Part shown: positions 46,309 to 58,263 of the stretch, piece after piece
How the letters are laid out: every line of letters starts with the position of its first letter
Position numbering within the stretch: position 1 is the first letter of the stretch
Origin: Ectocarpus siliculosus
Taxonomy: Eukaryota; Sar; Phaeophyceae; Ectocarpales; Ectocarpaceae
Reading direction: 5' to 3'
Assembly: GCA_000310025.1 (NCBI GenBank)
Contig: FN648382.1
Location: 71,292 to 135,291 of the forward strand
DNA length: 64,000 nt
Position numbers and translations under genes: made by a program
Notes under the pieces: model-generated
What the model was told of the DNA's origin: nothing
Databases searched by the model: none
Seen by the model: only the letters and a program-made list of their open reading frames with translations

Positions 46309-47679
46309 TATTGTTGTTCAATCAAGTGAGAGACAAGAGAGACAGCACGGGACAAGCAAAAGGGTGTCGTGGCGGGTACATGGGCGTGATTGTGGTATTT
46401 TGATTCGTTTGGATGCGCTACTCTAGCCACGGCGGCATTAGCCGCCAAAACCTTGTATGCCAGCACATCAGATCACCCCACCTGCGTGATACCCAGATCG
46501 GAGTCCACCGCCACTGCTGTGCCAATTCTGGACCCTTGTCCCTGTCCGCAAGCAGAAAGCTGACCCGAGCATGTGACAGACAGCTCCAAGGAAATCAACA
46601 CCTGAATTTGTGAAGGTGAGGAACAAACAACCTAGCACTTACCCACTGCACACCGACCAAGTTCCCACCTCTTGTTAGAGTTAAGGCACTGTGGGATAGG
46701 GTTGGGGGTTAGGGTCGCTGGTGGTTGAGGCAACGTGGGCTAAATAAATACAAGCCGCCGCATGTCCACAGTACCAATATGTACTCCACAGAGAGCGGCT
46801 GATAAAAAAAAGCCCTAAAAAGAAAAAAAGAAAAAAAGGGTATATACCCTGTGGCTTTTCGGCCAAACCAGGGTAAGGTCAAGGAACACAACGCGCGCGG
46901 TCGGAGTGTTCGAGCCACTAGCCCACAACAGGAGCACGATATAACTTTCCTGGCCACCCTTTTGAGGAAGGAAGGTGCGTGTATCTGCCCATGCGCTCAC
47001 AGACATGCGTGGGTTCGAGTTTGCGAGCCACGTCTGCGCACCCCGTGTACCTATGACACAACGTGCATACGGAGTAGCTCCATAGACTATATATAGTCTA
47101 CGGAGCGGCCTCCGTGCGAGCGGGCCCGACACGCCACCGCAGCACTACTACTGTAGTATCAACGGTGTTCCCTCGCATGGTACGTAGATAGCTGCGTTTG
47201 TGCTTGTACATCTGGAGCCTATGATCTCACGTTTCTCCCGCAAACTTCGGGGCAATCTAGTTGACTTCAACCTCTTGTCGCCGTGCGCGGTAAATTGCGG
47301 TAAACCCGAAACACGCAACACGGATGGTTCAGTTTGTGATTTTATTCCTGTCGGCGTGACGAAAGCGGAAGCTGCGGTGTTTCAACCTGACCACAAGCAC
47401 CACGGACCACGTACAAATGTGGTAATTCCAAAGCACTGTGGCAGCGCTACAGTAGCAAAGCACAAGAGGAAGCACTACAGTAGCAGCACCAACAGCGGCA
47501 GCAGCGGCATTGTAATTTAGCAGCAGAGTGCCTAGAGAAAACAACAAGAGAGATAACCGCAATACATGCACTGGTGGCCAAAGCCGCCTTCTAAAATAAG
47601 AGGCACGTTGGGCAACCTCGAAAAAAAAATCTTGGGCACCGATCGCAACCTGCTGATCTTGGGTAATTCTTGCAATGAT
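46309..47679. other. 1.4-kb stretch without a recognised gene; contains a 28-bp palindrome
   Basis: No coding homology. At 47078-47105 lies CTCCATAGACTAT/ATATAGTCTACGGAG, a palindrome imperfect at one pair, which could extrude or form an RNA hairpin. A related AT-rich palindrome occurs near 34.65 kb. Confidence 0.6.
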
Positions 47680-47950
47680 GAGGTGGCGAGGTTGGGCAAC
47701 CTGGACCTTTCTTGGAGGTTGGGGCGTAGTCTACAAGCCGGTTGGTGGGTAGGTTGGGGATGGTGCGCAAGGTGCGCCTTTTTTGGAGGTTGGCGGACTG
47801 TCTACAACCTGGTACACTGCCAGGTTGCCGAAGTTGGTGCAAGGTGTACCTTTTTGTGGAGGTTGGGGCACTGTCTACAACCTGGTACGCGGGCAGGTTG
47901 CCGATGCTGGTGCAAGGTGTGCCTTTTTGTGGAGGTTGGCGCACTGCAGT
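47680..47950 (+). repeat. Minisatellite, ~72-bp units, about 3.3 copies
   Basis: GGAGGTTGG recurs at 47714, 47785, 47858 and 47931 (periods 71, 73, 73). Each is followed by TGTCTACAACCTGGTAC or a variant, an AGGTTGCCGA-like block, and GGTGCAAGGTGTGCCTTTTT. The last unit is truncated. Confidence 0.85.
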
Positions 47951-48198
47951 GTACTAGCCGGTAGCCTAGGTTTTCAGAAGCAACAGCAGCATTGCTGCTC
48001 AGCAACAACAACGTGGGTTCAATACCCCATCATGACCTTTTTTTTCTCCTCCCTTTTTTTCCCAGGAGTTTTTTCGATGCGGGTATCGCAACAATATCGC
48101 GACTCATCATCTCGAGCCCGTTGTCAACTCTGAAGTTGCATGAACCCTAAGCGAGAACCAAAATTAGTAAAAAAACATATCCAAACATCGTTTCTTTT

Positions 48199-48655
48199 TA
48201 CCTTCCGCCAGCGACGTCGATCATGGAGATGATCCGTGCATGCAACACTATATAATCATTATCTTGAGGTGAGGGAAAGACGACCCAATCGGTGACAACA
48301 GCCACACGCACCGACGGCGCGTTTTCCCAATGCACATGCACTCGTAGAAACTGCCTTCTCCCGACACTAAACAAAGCATTCCCCCTCCCGCCACCCCGAA
48401 AGCCGCAACAGTATCCAATACATGTTTCCTGTCCTTGTTGAATTTTCCCCTGCACCACCCGCCGACGTTGATCATGGAGATGATCCGCAAGATAGCAATA
48501 CCATTGAGTTTTGACCACGGATAGACGACGAAGCGGAGACAACAGTTACACGTAGCGACAGCGGGCTCCCCCGATACGCTTGTCCAAACGACCGATATAA
48601 GAAAATAAAGCACCGCCTCTCTCGCCGCCCCCGAAGTCACAGTTCTAGACACGAC
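48199..48655. repeat. Diverged tandem duplication, ~240-bp unit, two copies
   Basis: Both halves share CGACGT-GATCATGGAGATGATCCG near the start, GACAACAG--ACACG in the middle and CGCC-CCCCGAAG near the end, in the same order and spacing. Identity is moderate. No gene is associated. The remaining DNA from 47.95 to 49.26 kb holds nothing else I can name. Confidence 0.55.
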
Positions 48656-49265
48656 AAAACGTCACTGCCCGAGAACAAAATAAAGGCATATTGCAGGGAC
48701 TGCAGAGAGAGACGTCTCTACCCTCCCAACACCACAAAAAAACACCTCCAAGATGGCCTTCCCCACGAGGGACAACAAAGAAGCATGACGGCAACGACTG
48801 AAGGCAAGAGGCCGCCGCAGCGACAGATTCCAGACGCACTTGAAGACACGGTAAAAAAAACTGCCCGAGAGCACTAAGCACTTGACAGCATTCTTCATTC
48901 AAACGAAACATGAGCCATTGCGAGCGGGGACGAAATTTTTCCGCCTTCTCCTTTAACACTCTGGCCCGTTGTGGAAGAGAGGACCCGGGAAAACGCGTCA
49001 AACGGCGTTCAAGCGGAGATCCCGGCGACTGCGCCTGGGGGTTGCCGATCAGCAGCGAAATAATATAAAAGTGTGAGAGGAGAGAAAACGTGGGCCGTCG
49101 AGGAATGGGGGTGCAGATATGCATTGTCAACAATACTAATTAAATCAGGCATGGGGGGTTGGAACAAAACCCACAGCCTAACCGCAGGTCGTAGAGTACG
49201 CAAGAGACGAGGATACGCTACGCACCTCCGCAGAATAAAACTGAAGGGAGGCGAGGTAAATTCAA

Positions 49266-50164
49266 GGGGAATTGACAAAATGGGGCATACCCCGCGTGTT
49301 CAGGCACAAAATGGGGGATCAATTTTCTCGGTGTGGGGCGCAACGCCTGGCGCCCGGTAGCCGCCTTCTAATGCTTCAGCCCCATGCACCACGTCCTCAG
49401 GAAGGACGCCCACCTTTTCGTTTTTTTTCACCGACAGGAACAGGGTTAACTAGGGCCTGGAAGAGGGGAGCTTGTTGGAGGACCCCATTTTGTTCACGAA
49501 ACCGCGGGGTACACCCCCCTGTCTGCTAAACGTTTATCTAGTACCCCATTCTGTTCATAAAGCATATCCCATAATGTTCAAGGCATACCCCTTTTTGTTC
49601 GGTGGTGACCCTCCCGCGGACTGCCAGAAGGGCAACCAACAACCAACCGCAGACCGCACCATATCTCTGTATTTTCTGTCTTCTCGCCGCTCCGCAGACG
49701 ACAACAAAGCCTGCGTGTTGCACCGCAGGCCACCATACCCCAACCACACCTATGTGTATGGTGGTACGCTGTTGGTTGTTGGTTGACATTTTGGCAGTCC
49801 GCAGGAGTGTCACCACTGAACAAAAAGGGGTATGCCTTGAACACTATGGCATATGTTTGTGAACAGAATGGGGTACTAGATAAACTTTTAGCAGACAGGG
49901 GGGTGCACCCTGCGGTTTCGTGAACAAAATGGGGTCCTCCAACAAGCTCCCCTCTTCCAGGCCCTAGTTAACCATGTTCCTGTCGTTGAAAAAAAAAAAA
50001 TGGGAATCCTTCCTAAGGACCTGGCGCATGGGGCTGAAGCGCTAGAAGGCAGTTTAAAGGTGGCCACCCGGCGTCACGCGTTGCGCCCCACACCGAATAA
50101 AAGGATACCCCATTTTGTGCCTAAACACGCGGGGTCTACATGTACCCCATTTTGTCAATTCCCC
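49266..50164. mobile_element. 899-bp foldback element (MULE-like) with 9-bp target duplication
   Basis: Two arms of about 400 bp (49266-49660 and 49770-50164) are near-perfect inverse copies. They start GGGGAATTGACAAAATGGGG and end with the inverse. The sequence TAAATTCAA flanks both ends exactly (49257-49265 and 50165-50173), a 9-bp target duplication. Long terminal inverted repeats with 9-bp duplications are characteristic of Mutator-like elements. The 100-bp centre has no transposase. The arms repeat a CCCCATT(T/C)TGTTCA motif several times in both orientations. A transcript through it would form a long hairpin RNA. Confidence 0.85.
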
Positions 50165-50397
50165 TAAATTCAAACATCAGGAATGGCTAACGGACACGCT
50201 GGGATGGGGAAGAGTATATCGAAGGGAGCCGCGGGCATAACGAGTGCACGACAAGAAACACGCAAGCATCCAACACCATTTCAACCAGAGAACGAGGAAG
50301 AGAGGCACGATTATTGGAAGACACACAACACACCTTTTCAACACGGTTTAGGCGTCCGCCGAGGCTTTGGGGCCAGCGTCGTCGTCAGGACCATCGC

Positions 50398-53002
50398 TTA
50401 TCTGGCTCGGAGATGAAGAACCATCCCCGTCTCCATCCCCGTCTCCATCTTTAGCTTCCCCTCCGCCCCCATCTTTATCCACCCCGGGGTCACCTTCGCC
50501 ACCTCCAGGCCCTCGTCCGCGAATAAGCACGGCTTGAGGTAGCGCTTAGCGTCGTCGTGCTGATCAATACTCTCGGCGGGGGGGATCGCCCTTGCATATT
50601 CTAAGCCGACCTGCATGAAGCTCTCCTAGAACCTGAGACACGAAACAAAGAACAAAGAGCGTTCCATTTGAATGTCAGTTTGTCTGACGCCACGGGGTTC
50701 ATCTGGTTAATAGCTTGCGCTAAACCACCTTCGTGTCGACTCGAAGCAACGCCAGGGCGCACTGAAACGGCGGTAAAATCAATAAAAAGGCTGGAAACGC
50801 GCCAGGAACAAAACAATTGAGAATGTTGGACTTTCAGATACCTTGCACGTCCAATGAGCGCTTGTCAGCCTGACAAACGGTCGACAGTATGCCACGGGAG
50901 ACAGGGTTAGCGAATAAGCTAAATACAACGAAGGGCCAGCCTTATAGAGCTGACAGTAGATCACATATCGACACAAGGCAACGTACATGTCGCGGATGAC
51001 GTCCAACGTTTGGTCGCCGCCGCCATACTTCCCAGCGACGCCTTTTCGAATAAAGGGTGGCACACCGGGAAGGTACGGTATACCGTCATGGTCGGGTCCC
51101 TCTTGTTGGCGAAGTGTGCCCTGGAGTGCCCATCCTCGTCTTGATGACATCCGCGAGGATGCACTACTCGAGTATGCTCGAAAGAGATCAATCCATGACG
51201 TGAGGGGGGCGAGGTGGTGCTTAGCGGGGGCTGGATTGATGGATGCACCAGAGCAAGTTTGACAGTAGATAGTGTGGAATTACCGCTGAAAACAGCAGGC
51301 AGCAGGGCGAAGATGGACTCCAGCAGTTATCCTCGTTCTCAAAACGTACGTGGCGATTCCGAAATTCAAGTATGATGAACACGGAAGCGGCCTTAAGATT
51401 GTAAGGACAAACACTCATTGTCCCCGGTCGTGTTGCGTGGCACCATGACATTTTGGGTAAATGCACACTATCGCTCACCGTGGGCTGCACCTCTGTCCTG
51501 CACGACAGGCTAACGCTACAGCATGCAAGCCCCTCAAACCAACAGAAGTAGTGGTGCGTGTGCGTCAAAAAGTCTCTACCCCTTCCACAAGCAACGAATC
51601 GCGAGGATTGTTGCCTGCACATCCCCCCGTTCCTTCTCTTTATGCATAAGCTTCGGTTAGCTCATGAATGAACGAATGAACAGCTTTCGAAAGAATAAAG
51701 TTGTCGTTCCTTCCGTTCACATTCAAATAGGAGCGGATGTACTGAAACGTGAGTGGACCTAGGCCGGAGTGATCGGCGATGTTATGCACGGCTCTGACAG
51801 CAGGTGCAGTAGCAGACCTCTATCTGTTCCCGGTGGACAGAGATGTAGGGGGTTGCGACATGACTTACCATCATACACTTTGTTTTTCAAATCACAGGGC
51901 ACCACTTCTGAAATATATCTCACATTTACCGCAGGGAGTTCACTTAATAACCCGACCGTACCTGAAATATGTGGCGGTGCGCTTGCATCAGTCGACCTGG
52001 TCGAAGCTCACGCTCTGCATGGTCTCGCCCTCCGACCCGGGAAATGCCGTGCTTGGCTGGCCCTAGAACCTTCGAGAACATGACGGTACCGAGCCCGCTC
52101 ATGGCCATCTCCACCTACCACGATACAGGGGGGGGGGGGGGGTGTACTCATAGTCGTGCATGCCGTAGTCGTTTGACCATTGACCTCGCATCCCTACAAA
52201 GCCGGGACGGAGCACGCCGGGTTCTCACCGGACCAGGCTCTCACATCACCAAGCGCGAAGCGCCGTGAGGTATTTGGCGAGTCGCATGAAGGGTGAGCTG
52301 CATCCTGCTAAGGGTGTTCGGCATCTTGTGCTTACTTCCTTGCGTACGGATGACAGCTACGTATGACTTAATTTATTTTCTGGTGCTTTCACTTCCAGAG
52401 ACAGTTGTAAGCACTGTGTAACTGCCTCGAGGAAGCTTGACCATTTTAACACAACGTGGTGCGATCATCCCCCGTTGCGCGGAGTGAGGTTTCTCGACCC
52501 CGCACAACATGATGTACTCGACCACCATTATGATTACCGCCAAAAAAAGAACCAGAGGTAAAAAAAAACAACGGTAACCTGGTAGCCGAGTTCACGAGGT
52601 GAATTGGCTTGTTTTACAACGTCGTTGCCAAGCGACGAAAACCCAATCCCGATGGCAAACACCGAGTGGGGGGCTTGTTTTACAACGTCGTTGCCAAGCG
52701 ACGAAAACCCAAACCCCGATGGCAAACACCGGGGGCGGCGGCTTGTTTTACAACGTCGTTGCCAAGCGACGAAAACCCAACCCCGATGGCAAACACCGGG
52801 GGGGGGGGGGGGGGACAAAAAGTGCGTGAGACGCAACATGTGAACGGCGCACATGCATACCCCTCTGCTCTGCTATGCACACTACTGGTGCCCTCTCCAT
52901 TTCTCATCTGTGGCGCGGCTTCGTTCGGTCGAGAATTTGAAATGAAGTGCTGTACGTACCGGAACATAATTTCATCTATACTGATGTCCGGTTCGCCATT
53001 TC
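50398..53002 (-). CDS. Probable multi-exon gene of unknown function (incomplete model)
   Basis: Several segments look like exons bounded by AG and GT. They are 53002-52960 (NGEPDISIDEIMFR), 52062-51997 (PSTAFPGSEGETMQSVSFDQ, exactly 22 codons with its first two residues GQ), 51793-51640 (AVHNIADHSGLGPLTFQYIR..., ending in TAA), 51120-50987 (GTLRQQEGPDHDGIPYLPGV...KYGGGDQTLDVIRD) and 50625-50398 (ESFMQVGLEYARAIPPAES..., ending in TGA). The two in-frame ends mean there may be two genes, or that the 51.7-kb segment splices internally. Phases do not all join, so exons are missing or wrong. I recognise no family. A 15-base G run interrupts the region at 52128-52142. Confidence 0.4.
52606..52814 (+). 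repeat. Minisatellite, three ~67-bp units, ending in a 17-base G run
   Basis: GGCTTGTTTTACAACGTCGT starts units at 52606, 52672 and 52740; each continues TGCCAAGCGACGAAAACCCA and GATGGCAAACACCG. The unit contains an internal inverted pair (CGTCG...CGACG). The third unit runs into a 17-G homopolymer, a likely spot for sequencing or replication slippage. Confidence 0.9.
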
Positions 53003-53164
53003 CTAGAAAGCTGCATACCAGTATGCATACAATCACTGAAAGACTACCCGTTCAGGAAAACGCAATAGTCAAAGGGAATGAATGTGTTAATGTCTGTACC
53101 ATTTGCTTTTTGCTGTTGGCCCCTTCGCCACAAGTGGGGGCACCCACTGTGACCGCCTTTCCTC

Positions 53165-53213
53165 ATGTTGTTGTTGTTGTCTTGAGATAAAAATACAAAC
53201 GTTCCGATCTCTG
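53165..53213 (-). repeat. Tail fragment of the 835-bp repeat family
   Basis: (TTG)n followed by TCTTGAGATAAAAATACAAACGTTCCGATCT-like sequence matches the (CAA)n-tail end of the copies at 6310 and 43236, diverged and truncated after about 50 bp. A truncation that keeps the tail end is what retroposition would leave. Confidence 0.5.
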
Positions 53214-55107
53214 ACACGCCTTGTTTTCAGGGGTTTAGGCTGTTCGTAGTTTATCGTTGTTCTCGGGAAAAAAGTGTAATTTATGAAATCGGATAATAAA
53301 ACGTTTCTTATACTCTGCTGTAGGATCAGAAATTACACATTCATTCCGGCTGAAGATTTTCGACTTCGTTTCAAGCGGCCATGCGTTCGGAAATGGTGAA
53401 ATTTTCGACCCGATGGCGCGTTTGTTTATTGCGTGTGGAAATGCACACCACACGGAAAAAAGTATCGATTGCGCAGCAAGTTCGTCTTAGCAACCCTCGG
53501 AGCACTGTGCTGCCATCTCAGCCGTTGATATTTGGTTGCCGTGTGGCGAGGTGCGCTCAAAGCGAAAATTTGGCCAACTGACGCAGACACCGCTTGTTCA
53601 GACTCGCAAAGAACAGACCCGCAAACAGACGCAGCATCATCCCAACACACACATTGATGGACAAAGTCTTCAATTTCTAGCTCGCTAGATCACCCTCCTG
53701 CTGAAAGTTGCGAGGATGTGAGCACCAGACCGCTCTCTATCGGAGGGACTGTGTCGTTTCTGTTGACTTGTTCGGTGGAGGGATAACTACAACGCCACCG
53801 GTGACACGGCAAGAAATATGTACAGCGTGAGCGGCATGTCATTTTTCGAACAGCAGTCGACCCTCGCCAACTTCGTTGCTCAGCCCTCCAGCCCGTCACG
53901 GCCTGTGAAAACACCAGCACAAGAAACACCATACACGCAGCTACGGGCGGGTGGCATTGTGGTATCTGTGGGTTCGGTCAGTGAAGAGGGGTCGCTACGA
54001 AACCAAACCTGTGACGTTGCAAATAACTGTCAATAGCTGTGTTCGAGCTGTGTGTTCGGAGTGTGTTCGAGCGGGGTGTCTTCTTCGAACATCAGTTGGC
54101 CCTCTCACCAACTTCAATTCTCAGCCTCCCAGCGCCTCACGGTCTGCAACAACCACCCCACATGAGGCACCATAAATACGTACAGCCATGGGCGCATGCT
54201 TTGCTATTGCTGTTGTGTCACCCAGTGCACAGAGATCCCCGAAAAAAAACCCGACCGATCATGAGATGGTATGGGGCAGCAAGTGTTTTGAAAATAGGGG
54301 TAGCAAGTGGTTCTCATGAGAAACTGCCTTACTTGTTGTTTACGGCCAACAAACGTATATTTAAATTCCGAAGTGCACATCAATTTCCGGAGGAAAAGAA
54401 AAAGAAAAGGGTGGTGGGAAGAAAACGGTGGCGCAGAGGAGAATCGAATCCACTGCTGTCTCACAGCAGTTGGTTGCTTAAGATATCACGCCCCCTGGAC
54501 CAATTTCCAAAGCCCGTTTACTCCCCAGCAGAAGAGGTGGCGGTGCCGGAAACGGTGGCATTGGAACTGTCCAGTCCAGAGCTTTCCGAAAATGTATCGT
54601 TTGACTTTGGCATCATCTTCTTTGTCGTGGAACAATAGAAGTGTGAAATTCGGTTACGGGGGTGTGGTATCTTGTGCAACCTAAGGTAGTCAATTCTTGC
54701 TTTCAATACGAACACATGTTTACAATATTGCGACGTGTGAACGAACCCGTGTCAATCGAGCAGTTTGTCTTAAAATAGGGCGTGGTAGGGCTGGGCGTCG
54801 GCTGACGCCTCTGGACGGTTGACGCGGTCTATGCTAGGCATGTGTGTGGACACGTCAGGTACAGCCCACATACGCGTTGTCACAAAATCCGTTGAATAAA
54901 ATAACAAGCGCAACCCCCGCAAAAAACCGTTGAGAAATAACTACGGTCCATGCACAACAATTTGTCCATTCACGTTTTGTGCGATATCTTTTTAAAGAAA
55001 AAAAAATGAAACGCGAAACAACGATATTCGTGACCGCCTCGTCGAGCTACGTCGTCGATAGCTGCAGAGTTTTTTTCATTTTGGGAAAATGCGACATTTT
55101 TGACCAA
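53214..55107. other. 1.9-kb stretch without a recognised gene
   Basis: The longest frame (54039-54638, +) has no recognisable domain and reads through simple sequence. A repeated phrase (GTGTTCGAGC...TTCTTCGAACA, near 54.05 and 54.09 kb) is the only structure noted. Confidence 0.5.
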
Positions 55108-55285
55108 AATGATCCACGGAACCCCCTAAATCAGCATAGTACCCCCTGTTTTCCTCCGCGGAGCCCCATATATTACCACGGTGCCCCCCATTTATCACTG
55201 CGGAGCCCCCTCTATCACCACGTTGGCCCCCATTTTTGCGCCAAGGCACCCCCATTTTATGCCACGGTGCCCCCTCTGTGAAATT
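55108..55285 (+). repeat. Degenerate ~27-bp tandem array, about seven units
   Basis: Units follow the pattern (C/G)CACGG-GCCCCC(C)ATTTAT with variants such as CTGCGGAGCCCCCTCTATCA and CCACGTTGGCCCCCATTTTT. Purine/pyrimidine asymmetry is strong (C-rich top strand). Confidence 0.7.
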
Positions 55286-55404
55286 TCCCCGCGTCCATAC
55301 CCTTCTTATTCACAACTGATCGCGCACACTGTAATAATATACACGCAATGCAGGACGAAAACACATGCAGTCTATTCGCATGCACAACACTTCACTCTAT
55401 CACT

Positions 55405-55743
55405 CTATGTATAATTAATATATACAAAACTTTCGGAGGCAGTCAACCGCAAGGGAGTGCTGGAAAAAACAACAAGGCCCAACACAAAAGAAAGGGAACA
55501 CGCAGCAGGCGCACAACAAACCCGGCAAAGCTGTTGAACAAACATTTGTACAGCGCTGGCATGCGCACGCAAAACACACATCACGACCATCAAATCTGCC
55601 CCGCGGTCGTGGGAGAGCGCATCACCAGCACCGGGTGGAAGCTCATGTTGCTGCGCCGGCTTCGGCTTCTTAGGAGCCGCCCGGCCATCGGCTCCGCGAT
55701 AGCCGATCTTCTTCTTCTTAGGCCGCCCCCTAGGATTCCCCAT
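55405..55743 (-). CDS. ORF with AT-hook-like N-terminus, 112 aa, unrecognised
   Basis: It starts MGNPRGRPKKKKIGY, a GRPKKKK core resembling an AT-hook (minor-groove DNA binding), followed by a basic Lys/Pro stretch (AAPKKPKPAQQ). The C-terminal half is hydrophobic and Cys-rich and may be intron read-through. Basic N-termini of this sort occur in transposon-encoded proteins and chromatin proteins; I cannot tell which. It may be only a first exon. Confidence 0.3.
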   Translation of the reverse strand: MGNPRGRPKKKKIGYRGADGRAAPKKPKPAQQHELPPGAGDALSHDRGADLMVVMCVLRAHASAVQMFVQQLCRVCCAPAACSLSFVLGLVVFSSTPLRLTASESFVYINYT

Positions 55744-56982
55744 GGTGCTTGCGTGGGTATTTTGTGTTCTTCGGGCTGCAACGTGTGCGAGAGTTGTTTG
55801 TGCGTGTTGTGTCGCCCACCAAAGCACACCCACCCATGGTGCGGCACAACATGTTGAATATCTCGAAAACTAGATTTTTCCCAGCAAAACCCCAAAACCC
55901 CCAACTGTAGATCGACGATAGGGATCGTTTGCCACTGTTTATTTTGAAATCGGTCGGGTGGTTGTCGCGCTGTAAACGAGTCAAGTTGATCCTCTACATT
56001 CAGTTATTCTCTAATATCTCCTGTAATTTCGAGAATTACAAAAAAAAAAAAAAACCCAACCGCAGAATTCCGAAATGTGTCCAAATCCGTTGATTTTTTT
56101 GGCATCGGCAATAAACACCACCCTGTGTAAACGAATCAAGTTATAAAGGTGTTTCGGGGATAAAAAGTCAAGGAAAAAAAAAAAAAAAACTCTCCGTCAC
56201 GCATGCGCCTGGAAACATGGCGTTTGCTGGTACTTTCAGATTTCGGAACAACCACCTGTGTGCAGAGAAAAGTTGTTATTTGTGCTGGGGGAATTTATGG
56301 ATTCATTGTTGTGCACGGACTATAAGTGCCTACAGCATCCCCCGCCCTAAACAATGTCTAATGAGGCTGGGCACTGATTGACGCCTTGGGATACATGATG
56401 AGTACGAGCTGCATGCGCGCAGTAGGCACAGAGCCGTTGGGTGTGCAGGACCAACTGCTGGTGTCTGAGCACATGTAACAACACTAAATGCTGAGTTCGC
56501 GCCTCTCCCGAAGGGGACACAGGGATGCACAACACACAACTTTCCCTTCATTCATCCTTCTTTTGCTACCATCCAGAAAATAGCTGTAGGGGAATAGCTT
56601 ACCTAAGCAGAAACTGCTGCCGGCATGTCGCTCTCTCTTGTCCGCGCGCGCCGTGTAGAAGCTCGTCTTGCCGCTTGCCGCTCTTAGCAGCACAACAAGT
56701 GCGGCGGGTTTAGCCGCGGCGGTTGCCGTGCCCCAAGCCCCAAGTCCGAGCATCTAGAGATTGTAGCTGTTTGCCTTGGTTCGGAAAGGAATGCCATCAG
56801 TCTGATCGCTATTCGTCTTGGCACGCTGCGGCCTCTGGTCGCCTGTGTCAAGGCTCGTCATGTGGAAACGAGGGCGTGCAGGCCACAACGCAACACAACA
56901 CACAAAGCAAACCCACGAACAGGGGGCTCGCTGGTTCGATGCACACACACACCCTAGCTTCCCATCTGTCTGGCGGGATCCA
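55744..56982. other. 1.2-kb stretch without a recognised gene
   Basis: It contains homopolymer A runs (56040, 56174) and no frame with recognisable content. Confidence 0.5.
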
Positions 56983-57130
56983 AAGGTTGCCACTGCCTCC
57001 CAACCTGTGTCTTCGGTGCTTTCACCACCAGGAGGTCTCGCCTAAGGTTGTAGCTGCTTCCCAACCTGTTTGATCTGTGTTTGTACAACCAGGAGGGCTG
57101 GCCAAGGTTGTGGCTGCCTCCCAACCCCCC
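56983..57130 (+). repeat. Minisatellite, ~60-bp units, about 2.5 copies
   Basis: AAGGTTG starts units at 56983, 57044 and 57104, each followed by (T/C)NNCTGC(C/T)TCCCAACC and, in the first two, ACCAGGAGG-CT. Its CCAACCT core is the complement of the AGGTTGG core of the 47.7-kb array. Confidence 0.8.
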
Positions 57131-57259
57131 TCCACAACCTGCCCGACCTTGGGGGTGCTCACAACCTACCCCCAAGGTGACCTTTGGCCACCAGTGATGG
57201 TGTGTTCGAAGACAAGTCGCAAACACCCGGTGGCCTGGTAGCCTGCGGTCTGGCCACTT

Positions 57260-57359
57260 GGCCACTTGGCCTCTCCTGGCACGGATTTCTTTGTCGTACA
57301 TACGCGGTCTGGTTGGCCACTTGGCCTCTCCTCGCACGGATTTCTTTGTCGTACATACG
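57260..57359 (+). repeat. Two 45-bp direct repeats, period 55
   Basis: GGCCACTTGGCCTCTCCT(G/C)GCACGG...TCGTACATACG occurs at 57260-57304 and 57315-57359 with a single mismatch, suggesting a recent duplication. Confidence 0.9.
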
Positions 57360-58263
57360 ATCGGTTCACTCATCACCCTACAGCTTCGCTACAGCAACAC
57401 GTTGAAAAACATGACACCCTCATCAGCCGTTGCTTTTGTCCCAGCACCTCCCGGCATCGCTCCGTATCGACGCTTGCTTTTGGACTTCGCTTATCACTCT
57501 TGTTTACCCCTCATCTAGTCGATGATGAGGGCTGTGGGGATGCCTGTCTTTGGCTGCTGCGGAGGCCCTCACTGCATGTATGTGTAAAGGTATGGGCGAG
57601 CCCCCTCTGGCTCTGAGGGAATAGCACGTCGTCACACGTAATGCATATCGGACTTTGTTGATCAGCCGCGGGCTCGGAACATGTTGACCAACCACCGTTC
57701 GCTGGAGAGTGCGATTGCAACGCTGGCTCTGCACTGTTAGTGGATTGCTAACAAATAAATGTGATCAACATATTTGACCAAATTTTGAAGATACATTTAA
57801 GGTTGGTGCCCTGCCACTGACAGTTATCCCAAAACACCAAAATAGAAAGAAAATACTCCCCGTATTGTTTATCGCAAACACCCTAATCGCACCTGCCAAA
57901 AAAAAAAGCCTGTGTGTTAAGAAGGGCCCACCTACGACTGACAACCGCTTCATTGTAGGAGCCTGACTTTTCAAAAGACCCCACAATCACATGTTGCGAT
58001 ATACACCAGACCAGAAGGAAGGTCTTGCGCGCGAAAACATACGTCGGTTGTCACGCTGAGCAGCGCTTCGGGCTTGTCTTCACGAGCACGTCAGTGGTGT
58101 ACCTCCACACACGTTTGTTGAAATTAAGATAAGAAATGTCTATGGTACGACTGTAGTTCAAGTCTAGAGAGCCGGCGGACGCTCAGAAGACGGATTCCCT
58201 TGTGCAAAGTACTTATGGTTTTATCTTATTTTCCCCCGGATACCAACCAAAATCACTCTCAAG

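Noticed and set aside
54425-54500. tRNA-like stretch on the minus strand (stem-loop CTGCT-GTGAGAC-AGCAG followed by GATTCGATTC)
   Set aside because: The anticodon-like loop and a T-loop-like motif are present, but the T stem does not pair, the acceptor ends do not match and the variable region is wrong. At best it is a decayed tRNA-derived fragment.
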